Shown here: positions 18,301 to 28,028 of the stretch, piece by piece | How the letters are laid out: the number at the start of each line of letters is the position of its first letter | How positions within the stretch are numbered: position 1 is the stretch's first letter | NCBI GenBank assembly: GCA_016707605.1 | Contig: JADJHJ010000020.1 | Coordinates: 1-57,503, forward strand | Direction: 5' to 3' | DNA: 57,503 nt | Source: Candidatus Promineofilum glycogenicum | GTDB taxonomy: Bacteria > Chloroflexota > Anaerolineae > Promineifilales > Promineifilaceae | Translations under genes and position numbers: made by a program | Notes under the pieces: generated by a model | What the model was told of the DNA's origin: nothing | The model's input: only the letters and a program-made list of their open reading frames with translations | The model's database searches: none

Positions 18301-21300
18301 GATGACCTCACCGGCGGTGATGTCGGCCTGGGTCACGTTGTAGGTCGCCGTGCAGGTGATGAACGCGCCGGGGTTCAGCGGGTTCGGCGTCTGCGGGCAA
18401 ACCACCGCGTTCGGGGTGACGATCTTGTCGTCGCTGACGGCATAGGGCGGCGTCACGGGCACGTTGCCGTTGTTGGTCACCTTGTAGCTGTAGACGATCG
18501 GGTCGCCAACGCTGTCATAGCTGGTCGTTGTCGTCGTCTTGTCCAGCGACAGGGACGGCAACTGCACCGCCGGGACGGTCACGGTGTCCTGGTTAGAGGT
18601 CACCGGGTCCTGGCCGAACATGGCCGAGGCCGTGGCGATGTTGACCACCTGGCCGGCAGTGATGTCGGCCTGGGTCACCGTGTAGGTGGCCGTGCAGGTG
18701 ATGAACGCGCCGGGCAGCAGCGGGTTGGGCGTCTGCGGGCAGCTCACCGTCGTCTTGTTGTCGCTGACGGCGTAGGGCGGCGTCAGGGTGACGTTGCCGC
18801 TGTTGGTGACCTTATAGCTGTAGCTGATGGTGTCACCAACGCTGTCGTAGTTGACCGTCGGGGTCGTCTTGACCAGCGTCAGGGCCGGGTTCTGCACCGC
18901 CGGAACGCTCTCCGTGTCCTCGTTGGAGGTCACGGTGTTCTGGCCGTGCTTGGCCGTGGCCGTGGCGGTGTTGTCCACCTGGCCGGCGTTGAGGTCGGCC
19001 TGGGTGACGGTGTAACTGCCGGTGCAGGTGATGAACGCGCCGGGGTTCAGCGGGTTCGGCGTCTGCGGGCAGACGACGTTGGCGATCTTGTTGTCGCTGA
19101 CGGCGTAGGGCGGCGTCAGGGAGACGTTGCCGCTGTTGGTCACCTTATAGGTGTACTGGATAACATCGCCGACCTCGTCGAAGTCGGGCGTTTGCGTGTC
19201 CTTGTCCAGCGTCAGCTCTGGGCCTAGCAGCGCGGGCACGTTCACTGTGTCGGTGTTGGAGGTCACCGGGGTCTGGCCGAACATGGCCGAGGCCGAGGCG
19301 ATGTTGACCACCTGGCCGGCGTCGAGGTCGGCCTGGGTCACGGTGTAGGTGGCGGTGCAGGTGATGAACGCGCCGGGCAGCAGCGGGTTGGGCGTCTGCG
19401 GGCAGGTGACGGTCACCTTGTTATCGCTGACGGCGTAGGTCGGCGTCAGGGAGACGTTGCCGCTGTTGGTCACCTTGTAGGTGTAGGCGATGGTGTCGCC
19501 CACGTTGTCGTAGTTGACCGTCGTCGTGTCCTTGTCCAGCGACAGGCCGGGGTTCTGCGTGGCGGGCACGGTCTCGGTGTCCTCGTTGGAGGTCACCGTG
19601 TCCTGGCCGTGCCTGGCCGTGGCTTCGGCGACGTTGACCACCGTGCCGGCGTCGATGTCGGCCTGGGTCACGGTGTAGGTGGCCGTGCAGGTGATGAACG
19701 CGCCGGGCAGCAGCGGGTTGGGCGTCTGCGGGCAGGTCACAGTGGCCTTGTCGTCGCTGACGGCGTAGGGCGGCGTCAGGGAGACGTTGCCGCTGTTGGT
19801 CACCTTATAGCTATAGGCGATGGTGTCGCCGGGGCTGTCATAGGTGGCCGTCGCCGTCGTCTTGTCCAGCGCCAGCGCCGGGGTCTGCGTCGCCGGGACG
19901 GTCACGGTGTCGTCGTTGGACGTCAGCGTGGCCGCGCCATTCTTGGCCGTGGCCGTGGCGATGTTGGTCACCGAGCCGGCGTCGATGTCAGCCTGGGTCA
20001 CGACGTGAGTCGCCGTGCAGGTGAAGAACGCGCCGGGCAGCAGCGGGGCGGGCAACTGATTGCACGTCACCGTGGCCTTGTTGTCGCTGACGGCATAGGG
20101 CGGCTGGAGCGACACGTTGCCGCTGTTGGTCACCTTATAGGTGTACTGGATGGTGTCGCCCACGCTGGCGTAGCTCAGCGTCGGCGTGTCCTTGTCCAGC
20201 GTCAGCCCTGGGCCTTGCAGCGCCGGAACCGTCACGGTGTCCTCGTTGGAGGTGATGGTATTCTGGCCATGCTTGGCTGTGGCCGAGGCGACGTTGACCA
20301 CCTCGCCGGCGTCGACGTCGGCCTGGGTCACCGTGTAGGTGGCCGTGCAGGTGATGAACGCGCCGGGCATCAGCGGGTTGGGCGTCTGCGGGCAACTGAC
20401 CGTCGCCTTGTCGTCGGCCACAGCGTAGGGCGGCGTCAGGGGCACGTTGCCGCTGTTGGTCACCTTATAGCTGTAGCTGATGGTGTCGCCGGCGTTGTCG
20501 AAGTTGGCCGTCGTCGTGTCCTTGTCCAGTGTCAGGCCCGGCAGTTGGACGGCCGGGACGGTCACGGTGTCCTGGTTGGAGTTCACCGGGTTCGCGCCGT
20601 ACATGGCCGACGCCGTGGCGATGTTGACCACCGAGCCGGCGGTGATGTCGGCCTGGGTCACCAGGTGCTGGGCCGAGCAGGTGATGAACTCACCCGGCAG
20701 CAGCGGGTTCGGCAACTGCGGGCAACTGACCGTGGCCTTGTTGTCGCTGACAGCGTAGGGCGGCGTCAGGGGCACGTTGCCGCTGTTGGTCACCTTGTAG
20801 CTGTAGTTGATGATGTCGCCGACGCTGTCGTAGTCGAGCGTCGTCGTCGTCTTGTCGAGGGCCAGAGTCGGCGTCTGCACGCCGGGGACGGTCACCGTGT
20901 CGGTGTTGGAGGTGACGGTGTTGGCGCCGTGCCTGGCCGTGCCGCTGGCGATGTTGGTCACCGAACCGGCGGTCAGGTCGGCCTGGGTCACGGTGTAGGT
21001 GGCCGTGCAGGTGAAGGAGGCGTTGGGGTTCAGCGGGTTAGGCGTCTGCTGGCACGTCACCACGTTCGGGTTAGTGATCTTGTTGTCACTGACCGCGTAG
21101 GGCGGCGTCAGGGAGACGTTGCCGGTGTTGGTTACCGTGTAGTTGTAGACGATGGTGTCGCCGACCTGGTCGAAGTTGGTCGTCGTCGTCGTCTTGTCCA
21201 GCGACAGGGCCGGAGACTGCTGGACGGGGATGGTGTGGTCGTCGGTGTCGGGGCCGGTCTCGGTCGAGTCGGCCGTGACGGTGTTGGCCAGGTTGCCGCC

Positions 21301-23977
21301 GGCGTTCATCTCGGCCAGCGTCACCGTGTGGGTGCAGGAGAAGACCCACGTCTCGGTCAGGTCCAGCTTGCTGTCGTTGTCGGTGTCGCCCGTCGGGCCG
21401 GTGATGGCCGAGGTGCAGTTCGGGTCGGTGACGGTGACGTTGGTCAGGGCCACGTTGCCGGTGTTGGTCACCGTGAAGGTGTAGGGCACGACTGGCCGGC
21501 GGCGGTGATGAGCGTCGTCGTCGAGTTCTTCACCACGTTCAGCGCCGCCAACGGCACGGTCACGGTGTCCTGGTTGGAGGTCACTGTCTGCGCGCCGTAC
21601 TTGGCCGTGGCCGTGGCGATGTTGACCACCTGGCCGGCGTTGATGTCGGCCTGGGTGATGGTGTAGGTCGCCGTGCAGGTGATGTGCCGCCCATCGGCAG
21701 CGGGTTTGGCGTCTGCGGGCAGCTCACCGTGGCCTTGTTGTCGCTGACGGCGTAGGGCGGGACGAGGGGCACGTTGCCGCTGTTGGTCAGCAGGTAGCTG
21801 TAGCTGATCGTGTCGCCAACGGCGTCGAAGTTGGCCGTGGTCGTCGTCTTGTCCAGCGTCAGGGCCGGCACGGGCGGAACGGTCACGTCTTCCGTGACGC
21901 AGGTGACCACAGCCGAGCCGCTGAAGACTACGCGGGCGCAGTTCTGCAACTGCACCGTCGTGCCCGCGGGAATGGTGTTGACCGTGACCCGGAAGCGCAC
22001 CTGGAAGGTCGCGCCGACGGCCAGATTACCCAGGGAGACGCCGCTAGGCTCCACGTCCAGCGGGAACGCCGTGCCGCTGCCGTCGTCGAGGATGGGCGCC
22101 CAACTGACGCCGAGATGCTTCTCCGTCGAATTGGCCACGTAGGTCGTGTTGGCCGGCACGGTGTCTTTGACCGAGATAGCCACCGGCGACAGGCCGGTGT
22201 TCTCGATGGTGATCAGGTACTGGATCGTATCGCCGGGGCTGACCACGCCGTTGTTGTCGGCGTCGGTCAACAGGTTGGAGGCCTTGCTCGTCTCCACCGA
22301 CTTCAAGGCGACGATGATCGTGCCCAGGTCGAGGCCGGGCGAGCCGATACTGGCCACGCGCGGATCCTCGCCCCAGGCCGCAGCGAAGGAGCAACCGCCG
22401 TCGCCGCCGTTGTTGGCCGCCGTCTTGGTATAGATGTAGGCCCCGGTCTGGTCGCGGTTAGAGGCGTCGAACAGGCGCGCCGACTGCAACAGCGCCACCT
22501 GGAAGCCATTGTTGGAGGTCGTTTCGTTCAGGCCGTTGACGTTGGTATCAGTGACGTCGTTGTCGCCGTTGAAGTCGACCTTGTCCGGCGTGCCGTCATT
22601 GTTCCAGTCAACGTAGAAGAAGGTCTGGCAGGTGGGTGTCACCCACAACGGGCTGCCGTTCTGCGTGAGCTCCGTGCCCGACGTCCAGTCGCGGCCGACG
22701 CCCAGACCGACGAGCGCCTGGTTCGATAGGCTGCTCTCCGGGATGAAGGGCATGGCCCAGTCCCAACCTGAGTCAAACGTGTCCATTGTCGCCAGGCCGG
22801 AGAATTGGCGACTCGTGTCGGCTGTGTTGCCGGTACCATCCGTTACAGCGTAGCAGTGGCCGGCCTGATTATCGGTCAGGGTAAACGTGTTGTTGACGGC
22901 ATCGGCGGCGATGGTCAGCACAGCGGAGCTGCCCGGCCTTTCGCACTTGACGTAGAGCGTTGTGGCCGACGGGTTGTAGATGAACAGCCGGACATCGCCG
23001 GGGTCGCCGCTGGTGCCGCTGCTATTGCCAATCGGGATCCAGTAGCTGGAACTCAGTTGCGCGTCCGGCACCAGGTTCAGGTCGCGGGAGCCAAAATTGG
23101 AGCCGATCTCGCCGGTCAACAGAACGACCTGAATCGGCTTGGCCGCGTCGGTCGAGCGCACCTGACCGCCCTGGCGGATGTAGCTGCAACCCGTCCCGGC
23201 CGAACTGGCGTCGAAGTAAGTCTCGCCTTCGTCCAGCGTCACCTGGGCTTCCCAGGTACCGTTGCCTTCGGGATCGACTTCGATCACCGTGTCGTCATAG
23301 GCCGCGGTGATGGAGAAGGCGGTATAGCTAAACATGTTGTCGGCGGTCGTATTGCAGCCCACCGGCGCGGTATAGGACTGGCCCCACTCAGTAATGGGGT
23401 ACATGGCGTTGGCCCAGGCGAACAGCGAGTTGCTGCCGCTGGCCCACAGGGAACGGCTGACGGCAATGGCGTTGCTGCCGCCGATCTTGTCCTTGCCGTC
23501 CCAGTCGATGGTGGCCGCCGTGTTGGGCACGACGACGTTGTTGTCTTCCAGGATGATAACATCGCCGCCATTCAACAGGTCGCTGGGGAATCCCGGCGGC
23601 GCGCCGTTGGTGGTGATGCCGTCGCCCCAAATCTGGACGCCGTCGAGATTGCCGGCGCTGTAGATTTCGCCCGCTGTCGGGTTGGCGATGTCGTTGGCAA
23701 AGCCGTCTTCCCATTGGTCGTAATACACCAGCGTGTTGTCGGCGCTGATGGCGATCGAAATCTTGGTGACCATGGGCGAATTGGCGGCGGCGTTGATGAC
23801 GTTCATGGCGTCCAGCACGTCATCTTCCGGTTCGGTCAAGAAGAAGACCATGACCGGCGCGGGGTTGGCCGCGGCCGATTGTCTGACCGATAGAGCGAAG
23901 AGGATCACGCCCAGCAACAGCATAGGCACGATTCGGAACAGCATTCTAGTTTTCTTGTTGGCTACTTTGGTAGTCAC
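15334..23977 (-). CDS. Giant secreted DUF11/DUF7507 repeat protein, two frameshifts
   Basis: About 2,880 residues if two shifts (near 21490 and 21695) are repaired. The start is taken as GTG 23977 with AAGGTGAG before it. A signal anchor (MLFRIVPMLLLGVILFALSV) is followed by a ~550-residue domain with Asp/Asn-rich calcium-like loops (DWNNDGTPDKVDFNGDNDV, DADNNGVVSPGD). About 17 repeats of ~110 residues follow, most with the pattern LDKTTTTxNYDSVGDTI, SYKVTNSGNVSLTPPYAVSD, CPQTPNPLLPGAFITCTATY, TVTQADIDAGxVVNIATA. Some are of a second type (TTLITAAGQQVxYxFxVTN). A ~300-residue C-terminal domain lacks repeats. No LPxTG or other sorting signal was seen. It is probably a fibrous cell-surface or matrix protein. 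It has a strong promoter and a ~650-base leader. Confidence 0.85.
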
Positions 23978-24389
23978 TCTCTCACCTTGTGCAGCATTGA
24001 GAAACGCGAATAGAGATGACGAGCGAACGGTTAAAGCGTTCGGCGAACGCGCGCAGCGTCCGCGACCGGCTGGAGGCGCGCGACCAGAATCACGCCACGG
24101 GCGGCGCGAGGCGGCCGGCGACAGGGGCGGCGAAGCCGCATCGCGGGTAGGCAAACCCGCGGCGCGGGCTACTCACCCATGTCGTAGACCGCGCCAACGC
24201 AGCGCGGCGCGTTCTGGTATACCGATTGTGGAAAAGGCTCGGGCCGAAGAAAGGATGTCCCTCCCAGGAGAATCCATTTCACGACGAGAGCATGTTCGCG
24301 GGCCATGCTATGGCCCACCCGGCTCGATCATGAAGCAGATATCGCTTTCATTGTCCCCCGACGTTATCCCTCCGCGCTGATAATTGGCG
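23978..24389 (-). other. Lower part of the giant gene's leader
   Basis: Non-coding on both strands as far as I can see. GTG 23977 has a ribosome site AAGGTGAG at 23980-23990. No strong hairpin was recognised before 24390. Confidence 0.4.
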
Positions 24390-24429
24390 CACTCGGGCAA
24401 CCCGGCTGCTGAGCCGCGTTGCCCGAGTG
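24390..24429 (-). promoter_or_regulatory. Strong hairpin in the giant gene's leader
   Basis: Twelve-bp arms CACTCGGGCAAC / GTTGCCCGAGTG with an inner CGGCT / AGCCG stem, about 410 bases before the start codon. There is no T-run, so it is not a plain terminator. Confidence 0.6.
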
Positions 24430-24486
24430 TCGCCGCCGAGGTCAAACCAGGCCCCGACGCCTATTTGAGATGGGAAACCAACCTCA

Positions 24487-24610
24487 GTTTGGAAACGCCT
24501 GTTCCCAAACGGAAGTCCAGTAAGAAACCGCCTTCTACATGAGTGGGTTTCTCCCCCGGCTACCCCTTAACTCTGTCCCGGAGCCTGCGTCAATTTAGAT
24601 AACTAACGCA
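24487..24610 (-). promoter_or_regulatory. Cluster of four hairpins at the 5' end of the giant gene's leader
   Basis: On the minus strand in order: TGCGT/ACGCA (24586-24610), GGCTCC/GGTAGCC with a bulged T (24558-24585), AGAAACC/GGTTTCT (24523-24552) and GTTTGGGAA/TTTCCAAAC (24487-24510). The RNA would begin just before the first. This looks like a structured cis-regulatory leader; I could not match it to a known riboswitch class. Confidence 0.5.
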
Positions 24611-24630
24611 CAGGGTAGTACTTTCGTCAT

Positions 24631-24659
24631 ACGATAGCATAGGCGCATACGCCTGTCAA
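24631..24659 (-). promoter_or_regulatory. Sigma70-type promoter of the giant repeat protein
   Basis: Minus strand: TTGACA (24654-24659), 17-base spacer, TATCGT (24631-24636). Transcription would start near 24624, giving a leader of about 650 bases. Confidence 0.75.
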
Positions 24660-24783
24660 GCGGCCGACAATCGCCACAGGTGGAAGTTAAGATTCTTTTC
24701 ACGCTTTTTTTGCGCTGACAGGTCATTTTACTCCCCTCCACGTACGCTCTTGACGTAGATTCTGGCGGCGACAGACAGGGAGC

Positions 24784-24962
24784 GCGGAGTCCGCAGCCTC
24801 AGATGCGGACGGCTGCGGACGGGACGCGCATCTGAGGATGCGCACTCGGCGGGGGCGAGGGGCGGGTGGCCGGTGGCGGGTGGCGGGTGGCGGAGTCCGC
24901 AGCCTCAGATGCGGACGGCTGCGGACGGGACGCGCATCTGAGGATGCGCACTTGGCGGGGGG
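24784..24962. repeat. Two tandem 106-bp units of the TCAGATGCGG family
   Basis: Units start near 24786 and 24892. Each has GTCCGCAGCCTCAGATGCGG and GCGCATCTGAGGATGCGCAC, then a GGTGGCGGGTGGC tract. A reverse copy is embedded in the DUF2726 gene. Confidence 0.85.
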
Positions 24963-25024
24963 CGGGGGCGGGTGGCGGGTGGCCGGTGGCGAGAAGCCAG
25001 CAACCACTCGTCGTTGTTAGCTTG

Positions 25025-25882
25025 TCAACGCCCGAACGCCGCCGCGTGATCTCTCACGTACTGCCGCATGGTGATGGGCGGGCGGCCGAGCAGCTCCGCG
25101 GCCTGGGGGTAGACGGTGGCGGCCATGCCCAGCCGCGTCGTCAGGTAGATGCCATTCATGACGTTGATGAAGCCGCCGGCATAGCCGCGCTCGCGCATCC
25201 GGCGGGCGAAGGCCAGCGGCGATGGGTCGCTGTAGGTGATCGGCCGCCCCAACTCCGCGGTCATGATCTCGGCCACCTCGCCGTAGGTCAGCGACTCGCT
25301 GCCCGTCAGCGGGTAGGCGGCGTTCTCGTGGCCGGCCTCGGTCAACACGCGGGCGGCCACCGCGCCGATGTCGCGCACGTCGATGAAGGCGGTGCGGCCG
25401 TTGCCGGCAGGGATGAAGATGTCGTCGTGTTCGACGATGTCGGCGCGGTGGGTGGTGTCCAAGTTCTGCATGAAGAAGCCGCAACGCAGCATTGTCCAGG
25501 CCACACCCGACTGCTGGAGCAGCTTCTCCACCTTGGCATGGGGCACAAGGCGGTTGCGCTCCGCGCCAACCAACGACAGGAAGACGACGTGGCCCACGCC
25601 GGCGGCCACAGCATAGTCGATGGCCGGCTTCATGTCGCGCTTGACGTTGCCGATGGCCGGCGGGCGCACCAAGAAGAGGCGGGCGACGCCGTCAAAGGCG
25701 GCCGGGAACGTCTCCGGCGCGGTGAAGTCGAACAGGGCCACCTCGGCCACGCCGGACGGGGCGCGGCGGGTGTCGGCCTCATCGGTGACGCTGACGCGCA
25801 CCCGCGTGCCGCGGGCCAGCAACCCTTTGACGACCTCGCGGCCGACGTTGCCCGTCGCGCCGGTGACCAGGATGGTGTCCAT
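25025..25882 (-). CDS. NmrA-type NAD(P)-binding oxidoreductase/regulator
   Basis: 285 residues. An N-terminal Rossmann motif GATGNVGREV (residues 8-17) binds NAD(P). The SDR catalytic YxxxK is absent (HAKVEKLLQQSG in its place), as in atypical SDRs of the NmrA/quinone oxidoreductase-2 type. The C-terminal part (LTYGEVAEIMTAELGRPITY) is typical of the group. It may act as a redox sensor or quinone/azo reductase. The gene follows the TetR gene on the same strand across a palindromic repeat, so the TetR protein probably controls it. No separate promoter is visible. Confidence 0.85.
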   Translation of the reverse strand: MDTILVTGATGNVGREVVKGLLARGTRVRVSVTDEADTRRAPSGVAEVALFDFTAPETFPAAFDGVARLFLVRPPAIGNVKRDMKPAIDYAVAAGVGHVVFLSLVGAERNRLVPHAKVEKLLQQSGVAWTMLRCGFFMQNLDTTHRADIVEHDDIFIPAGNGRTAFIDVRDIGAVAARVLTEAGHENAAYPLTGSESLTYGEVAEIMTAELGRPITYSDPSPLAFARRMRERGYAGGFINVMNGIYLTTRLGMAATVYPQAAELLGRPPITMRQYVRDHAAAFGR

Positions 25883-25900
25883 GAGTGGTTCTCTTCAGGG

Positions 25901-25971
25901 AGGTTCCAGGGGCCAGGTTCCAGGGGCCAGGGGAAGAGCGCTCTTCCCCTGGCCCCTGGAACCTGGAACCT
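25901..25971. repeat. GGTTCCAGGGGCCAGG inverted repeat
   Basis: Nearly perfect long palindrome centred on GGGGAAGAGCGCTCTTCCCC, filling the gap between the NmrA and TetR genes. Family members lie at 27946, 35191 and 56083. Confidence 0.9.
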
Positions 25972-26524
25972 ATGTTCCCATCAAAAGCGTCTCAATCTCA
26001 TCAGCCACATCCAGCAACGGCTGCACGCTCTGCTCGCTGCGGGTCAGGACGATGCCGCCCTCGATGGCCGACAGGATGAGGGCGGCCAGCCGGTCGGCGC
26101 GGTCGCCATAGGCCGGGCGCAGCTTGTCGGCGAACGGCTGCCGCCAGGCGCGGTAGGCGTCGCGGCAGGCCAGTCGCAGCCGCTCGTTGGTGCTGGCGGC
26201 CTCCAGGGCCACGGCGGTGATCGGCCCGCCCTGCTGATAGCCGGAGGCGGCCACGTAACCGGCCAACTGGCGCACAAAGGAGACGACGGCCGTGGCCGCG
26301 TCGTCGTGGGCGGCCATGACGCCGGCGATGTTGGCCGTGATGACCGCCGCCGAGTGGGCGATGGACTCGGCGGCCAACTCGTCTTTGCCCTCCGGGAAGT
26401 AGTGGTAGAGCGACCCCTTGGGCGCGCCGCTCTCGCGGATGATCTCGTTCAGCCCGGTGGCGCGATACCCCTGTAGCTCCAGCAGGCGGCAGGTCGTGGC
26501 AATAATCGCGTCGCGCTTGGTCAT
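25970..26524 (-). CDS. TetR/AcrR-family regulator (LmrA/YxaF-like)
   Basis: 184 residues. The N-terminal HTH is RDAIIATTCRLLELQGYRAT plus GLNEIIRESGAPKGSLYHYF, close to the LmrA/YxaF branch. The C-terminal ligand domain (LEAASTNERLRLACRDAY) matches the same branch. The ATG at 26524 lies six bases after a TATAAT -10 box, so the mRNA is probably leaderless. A TATAGACCAGTCGTTATA operator overlaps the promoter, so it should repress itself and the NmrA gene. In Bacillus, LmrA/YxaF bind a very similar ATAGACC-GTC site. The likely trigger is a small lipophilic compound or quinone. Confidence 0.88.
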   Translation of the reverse strand: MTKRDAIIATTCRLLELQGYRATGLNEIIRESGAPKGSLYHYFPEGKDELAAESIAHSAAVITANIAGVMAAHDDAATAVVSFVRQLAGYVAASGYQQGGPITAVALEAASTNERLRLACRDAYRAWRQPFADKLRPAYGDRADRLAALILSAIEGGIVLTRSEQSVQPLLDVADEIETLLMGT

Positions 26525-26530
26525 GGGGCG

Positions 26531-26558
26531 ATTATAACGACTGGTCTATAGATGTCAA
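26531..26558 (-). promoter_or_regulatory. TetR promoter with an LmrA-like operator; leaderless
   Basis: Minus strand: TTGACA (26553-26558), 16-base spacer, TATAAT (26531-26536). TATAGACCAGTCGTTATA (26533-26550) overlaps the spacer and -10 box. The start codon is seven bases beyond the -10 end. Confidence 0.8.
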
Positions 26559-26560
26559 TG

Positions 26561-26690
26561 TGGCACAGGATTCTTATCCTGTGTCCCCCGCCGCCGCTGT
26601 AGCACAGGATTCTTATCCTGTGCCGCTGCAGAACACAGGATAAGAATCCTGTGCCACAGCAGAACACAGGATAAGAATCCTGTGCCACAT
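26561..26690. repeat. Four copies of the ACAGGATTCTTATCCTGT palindrome
   Basis: Two copies in one orientation, then two in the other (CACAGGATAAGAATCCTGTG), with GTAGCACAG/GTGCCACA flanks. They fill the gap between the TetR gene and the next, divergent gene. Confidence 0.9.
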
Positions 26691-26698
26691 GGCAGTTG

Positions 26699-26722
26699 GC
26701 GCGATTCGGGAGAATCGCGTTA
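26699..26722. repeat. GCGATTCGGGAGAATCGC palindrome
   Basis: Same family as 2741 and 2951. The TACAAT at 26721-26726, at its edge, could serve as a -10 box for the following gene. Confidence 0.8.
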
Positions 26723-26746
26723 CAATGGCGCAACAGGAGGTGGGTT

Positions 26747-27940
26747 ATGCGTCGCTACGCTTCGATGCTCTATATCCTGGCCGCCGTCGCCCTGACGGTG
26801 GTCCTCGGCTTGCTGGGCTTCATTCCCCTGGCGTTGCGCTGGCTGCTGGTGCTGGCCGTCTTCGTCGGGCTGCTGGTGCTCATCGGCCGCGACGTGACCG
26901 GCAAGATGGTCGAATCCACCCGCCGGGGGCGCACCACGACGCGCTTCGCCCCCGGCCGCGTGGACGGCGTGCTCATCGACCTGCGCAACAAGGTCAGCCT
27001 GTCGCGGTTGCAACTGGTGCTGTGGACGGTCGTCGTCCTGTCGGCCTGGGTCACGCTGGCGCTGCACCGCACCATTCCCATCGTACAGGGGCGGCTGGCG
27101 GCGTCGGCCGACGTGACGGCGACGGTGGCCGGGCTGCTGGCCGCGGGCGAACCGACGGAGGCCGACATGAGCCGCGCCGTAACGGTGCTGACCCAGCTAA
27201 TGGGCCAGGACCCGACGGCCGCGGGCGCGACTATGCCGGCCTATTCACCGCTGGACATCACCATCCCCAACGAGGTGCTGCTGGCGCTGGGCATCAGCGT
27301 CGCCTCGCTGGCCGGGGCCGGGGCGATCAAGAGCAACCGCGCCGCCAACGAAGACGGCCGGGCGACACAGATAGTCGAGAACCGCGCCGGCCGCGCTCTG
27401 GAGGCGGCGGCCACGGCCGGGGCGCAGGTGGCGACGATGGAGACGACGCGCGTCACGCTGGAGGCGATGAGCGGCGGGCTGGAGGCGCTGGACGACCCCG
27501 ACGCGGCCGAACGGGCGCGGCTGGCCGAGGCGCGGCTGGCCGAGTTGGAGCCGCGGCTGCGGGCGGCCGAGGCGGCGGCGGCGCGGACCGAGGCGCGCGC
27601 GGCCGAGCACGCCATGCACCTGGTCGAGGTGCGGGCCGAGGCCGTCGGCGAACTGCACGCCAACGCCGTGCCCGACGAGGCCCGCTGGAGCGACATGCTG
27701 CGCGGCGACACGGTGGCCAACTTCGACTTCGCCGATTTGGGCAAGATTCAGATGTTCCTGTTCACGGTCGTGCTGGTCTTCGCCTACGCGGCGCTGGTGT
27801 GGTCGATCATGAGTATGCCCGCCGCGGCCGGCATCCTGCAGGCCGTGCCCACGATGAGCCTGCCCCCCTTCTCCGACAGCGCCGTACTGACGCTGGGCTT
27901 GTCGCATGGGGGCTATCTGGCGACGAAGACGGCGGCGTAA
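26747..27940 (+). CDS. Membrane protein with a coiled-coil region, unknown function
   Basis: 397 residues from the ATG at 26747, preceded by a perfect AGGAGG; an earlier in-frame ATG at 26696 lies inside a repeat and is rejected. Two N-terminal membrane helices (MLYILAAVALTVVLGLLGF, LRWLLVLAVFVGLLVLI), a third (LVLWTVVVLSAWVTLAL, ~90-106), a short hydrophobic one near 188-205, and one near 340-360 (MFLFTVVLVFAYAALVWSI). Residues ~225-310 are Ala/Glu/Arg-rich and likely form a coiled coil. A polar end follows. No enzyme motif is seen. It may be a structural or sensory membrane protein. Confidence 0.7.
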   Translation: MRRYASMLYILAAVALTVVLGLLGFIPLALRWLLVLAVFVGLLVLIGRDVTGKMVESTRRGRTTTRFAPGRVDGVLIDLRNKVSLSRLQLVLWTVVVLSAWVTLALHRTIPIVQGRLAASADVTATVAGLLAAGEPTEADMSRAVTVLTQLMGQDPTAAGATMPAYSPLDITIPNEVLLALGISVASLAGAGAIKSNRAANEDGRATQIVENRAGRALEAAATAGAQVATMETTRVTLEAMSGGLEALDDPDAAERARLAEARLAELEPRLRAAEAAAARTEARAAEHAMHLVEVRAEAVGELHANAVPDEARWSDMLRGDTVANFDFADLGKIQMFLFTVVLVFAYAALVWSIMSMPAAAGILQAVPTMSLPPFSDSAVLTLGLSHGGYLATKTAA

Positions 27941-27945
27941 GAATA

Positions 27946-28025
27946 AGGGGCCAGGTTCCAGGGGCCAGGTTCCAGGGGAAGAGCGCGCTCTTCCCCTGGA
28001 ACCTGGCCCCTGGAACCTGGCCCCT
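27946..28025. repeat. GGTTCCAGGGGCCAGG inverted repeat
   Basis: Palindrome centred on GGGGAAGAGCGCGCTCTTCC, lying exactly between two convergent stops (27940 and 28029). Confidence 0.9.
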
Positions 28026-28028
28026 CTC

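Noticed and set aside
15325..21666. Long plus-strand ORFs (562, 540 and 685 codons) opposite the giant gene
   Set aside because: They are shadows of the repeated minus-strand gene: their sequence is repetitive Val/Gly/Arg-rich text with the same period and no recognisable domain.
24558..24610. c-di-GMP-I riboswitch in the giant gene's leader
   Set aside because: GACGCA and GGTAGCCGGG resemble the class, but GACGCA is simply one arm of a TGCGT/ACGCA hairpin, and the conserved GGCAAACC half is absent.
26696..26746. Upstream ATG for the coiled-coil membrane protein
   Set aside because: It lies in a palindromic repeat; the ATG at 26747 has a perfect AGGAGG and starts the natural membrane helix.
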